From positions 1-43,616 of the forward strand of contig JABTUY010000013.1 of NCBI GenBank assembly GCA_015075165.1: a DNA stretch of 43,616 bases, read 5' to 3'. The stretch is from Ideonella sp. (lineage in GTDB: Bacteria > Pseudomonadota > Gammaproteobacteria > Burkholderiales > Burkholderiaceae_C). The notes beneath the pieces are model-generated. The model was not told where the DNA came from and made no database searches. It saw only the letters and a list, made by a program, of their open reading frames with translations. Numbering within the stretch: position 1 is the stretch's first letter; every line of letters begins with the position of its first letter. Shown piece after piece: positions 42,576 to 43,616 of the stretch. A program made the translations under genes and the position numbers.

Positions 42576-43616
42576 TCAGTGCACCCTCAAGAACCAGACG
42601 TTGCCGGCGTGGACCGGTGCGTACACCACGCCAGCGAGTTGCGGGACGTAGCGGAATCGGCCCCAAGAGCCATGCCCGTTGTTCGGGATGGATGCGCCGC
42701 CTGTCGTGCCCAGGTTGGTCACCACGTTCGTGGCGGCGTCGATCTTGTAGACGGTGCCGCCGCTGGTGCCCACGTAGTGCAGGAAGGCGTCGAGCGCTGG
42801 CACGTAGACCGTGCTGTTGCCTTGGAAGTCGGCGCTGTTGGGACTTGGTATCGTGGTGCCGGTCAGCGTGGTCGACGTGAAGGCGTTCGTCGCGGGGTTG
42901 AACGTCTTCTTGGTCATGCCCCAAATCATCACGATGACGTTGCGCGTGGTGTCGAAGCACGCGCAGGCTTCCCGGTCTGCCTGCAACCCCCCAAGGCTGG
43001 TGGCCGCGCCCATCGTGTTGGTGGAGCGTGTCCACTTGACGAACGAGCCAAGACTGCCTGAGCTCGATCCACCGAAGACGTAGACATCGCCGTTGCGCGG
43101 GTCGATGCACGTCGGGCGCACCTCAGCGCCCACGATACCGGCCGGCATGTTCGGGTGCGTACCCTGCGCGCTGTAGGTGTTGGTCGACAGGTTGAAGGAG
43201 TCGACCGTGTTCAGGATCGCGCCAGAGCTGTACTGCGCGCCGCCGAACATCATGATCCGGTTGCCGAACTCGTCGACGTGCTTGCCGTGGTAGCTGTGCC
43301 GGGAGGTCGGTCGACCGTCCGCGTAGTAGGCACCGTTCTGCTGGGTTGCGGAGGGCGCGAGCAAGGTGGCCCATGCCGGGTTCTCGGTGCTGAGGTCAAG
43401 CACCTCAACCTCGTTGCCGGCGTAGTCGGTGTGGCCGCCACCGGCGGATTGGTAGAGCCGGCTGGTGCGCGTGTCGAGCGACATCGAGCACCAGGCGTCG
43501 ACCTTTCTCGCGATGTTGCCCGCCGGCAGAGGGCTGTATGTCAGGGCTGAAAGATTCGTGCCACTGATCTGCTGCCACACGTTGACGGTGGCGTTCTCGG
43601 CCCACGATGGGCGAGC
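42576..43616 (-). CDS. Virion surface protein, C-terminal 346 residues: Kelch-type beta-propeller (upstream part at window start)
   Basis: The frame is open at 43616 with no start nearby that has a ribosome-binding site. GTG 43580 would be internal. It is in frame with the gene that leaves at base 1. The sequence carries Kelch-like blades: QSAGGGHTDYAGNEVEVLDL, GNRIMMFGGAQYSSGAIL, NGDVYVFGGSSSGSLGSF and VYVPALDAFLHYVGTSG, each with Gly pairs and a following aromatic. Galactose-oxidase-like propellers of this type bind or modify sugars. No oxidase copper site can be assigned. As the second half of a 1013-residue protein it would display a propeller beside the beta-helix. Confidence 0.82.
   Translation of the reverse strand, partial: ARPSWAENATVNVWQQISGTNLSALTYSPLPAGNIARKVDAWCSMSLDTRTSRLYQSAGGGHTDYAGNEVEVLDLSTENPAWATLLAPSATQQNGAYYADGRPTSRHSYHGKHVDEFGNRIMMFGGAQYSSGAILNTVDSFNLSTNTYSAQGTHPNMPAGIVGAEVRPTCIDPRNGDVYVFGGSSSGSLGSFVKWTRSTNTMGAATSLGGLQADREACACFDTTRNVIVMIWGMTKKTFNPATNAFTSTTLTGTTIPSPNSADFQGNSTVYVPALDAFLHYVGTSGGTVYKIDAATNVVTNLGTTGGASIPNNGHGSWGRFRYVPQLAGVVYAPVHAGNVWFLRVH

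Overview
The window looks like the whole genome of a high-GC temperate siphovirus (lambda/HK97-like plan) of a GC-rich Pseudomonadota host. The gene families would fit Burkholderiales or Xanthomonadales, but that is family resemblance only and was not tested. It appears to be circular, or circularly permuted, and cut inside one gene. The leftward reading frame that runs off base 1 continues without a stop or frame change into base 43616. The joined product makes structural sense: Ig-like strands, a right-handed beta-helix, then a Kelch-type propeller. Closing the circle also puts the late genes in one uninterrupted order: terminase, portal, protease, capsid, surface proteins, connectors, tail, lysis.

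Layout. The control region lies at 16.1-17.5 kb. A leftward Cro/YdaS-like gene and a rightward CI-like repressor diverge from an operator at 16132-16168. The repressor is followed by a secreted-protein gene and a terminator at 17416-17440. A second operator pair at 17452-17489 covers a rightward promoter. The rightward early arm (17.5-23.1 kb, the counterpart of lambda PL) holds small unknown genes, a pentapeptide-repeat protein, a YqaJ-type exonuclease and a RecT annealase. It ends in a truncated serine-recombinase remnant, and no intact integrase is visible. The leftward arm (the counterpart of lambda PR) runs from 16.1 kb down to base 1, across the ends, and on to 23.9 kb. It carries regulators, a PAPS-reductase-family protein, a chimeric methyltransferase remnant, a DUF1376-type replication protein with an origin-like repeat cluster, RusA, a sigma-like late regulator and two HNH nucleases. 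The HK97-type head genes, a cluster of surface-type proteins, the connectors, a lambda-type tail and a lysis cassette follow.

Working together. Repressor and Cro compete at two operator clusters. One arm makes recombination enzymes and the other makes replication and late functions. The tail module has a textbook G/GT frameshift (GGGAAAC). Lysis uses a lambda R-type transglycosylase, several small membrane proteins as holin candidates, and nested Rz/Rz1 spanins. Two likely lysogen-expressed genes encode exported proteins: one behind the repressor, and one lipoprotein gene set against the late operon.

Most unusual points: beta-helix/propeller and lectin-like proteins encoded between the capsid and connector genes; a repressor whose S24 protease domain has Ala at the catalytic Ser position; loss of the integrase; a DUF1367-like/methyltransferase chimera; and a 14-unit 15-bp tandem array inside the pentapeptide gene. 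Nearly every stretch is coding. The only gap of about 230 bases or more is 23659-23890, described below.
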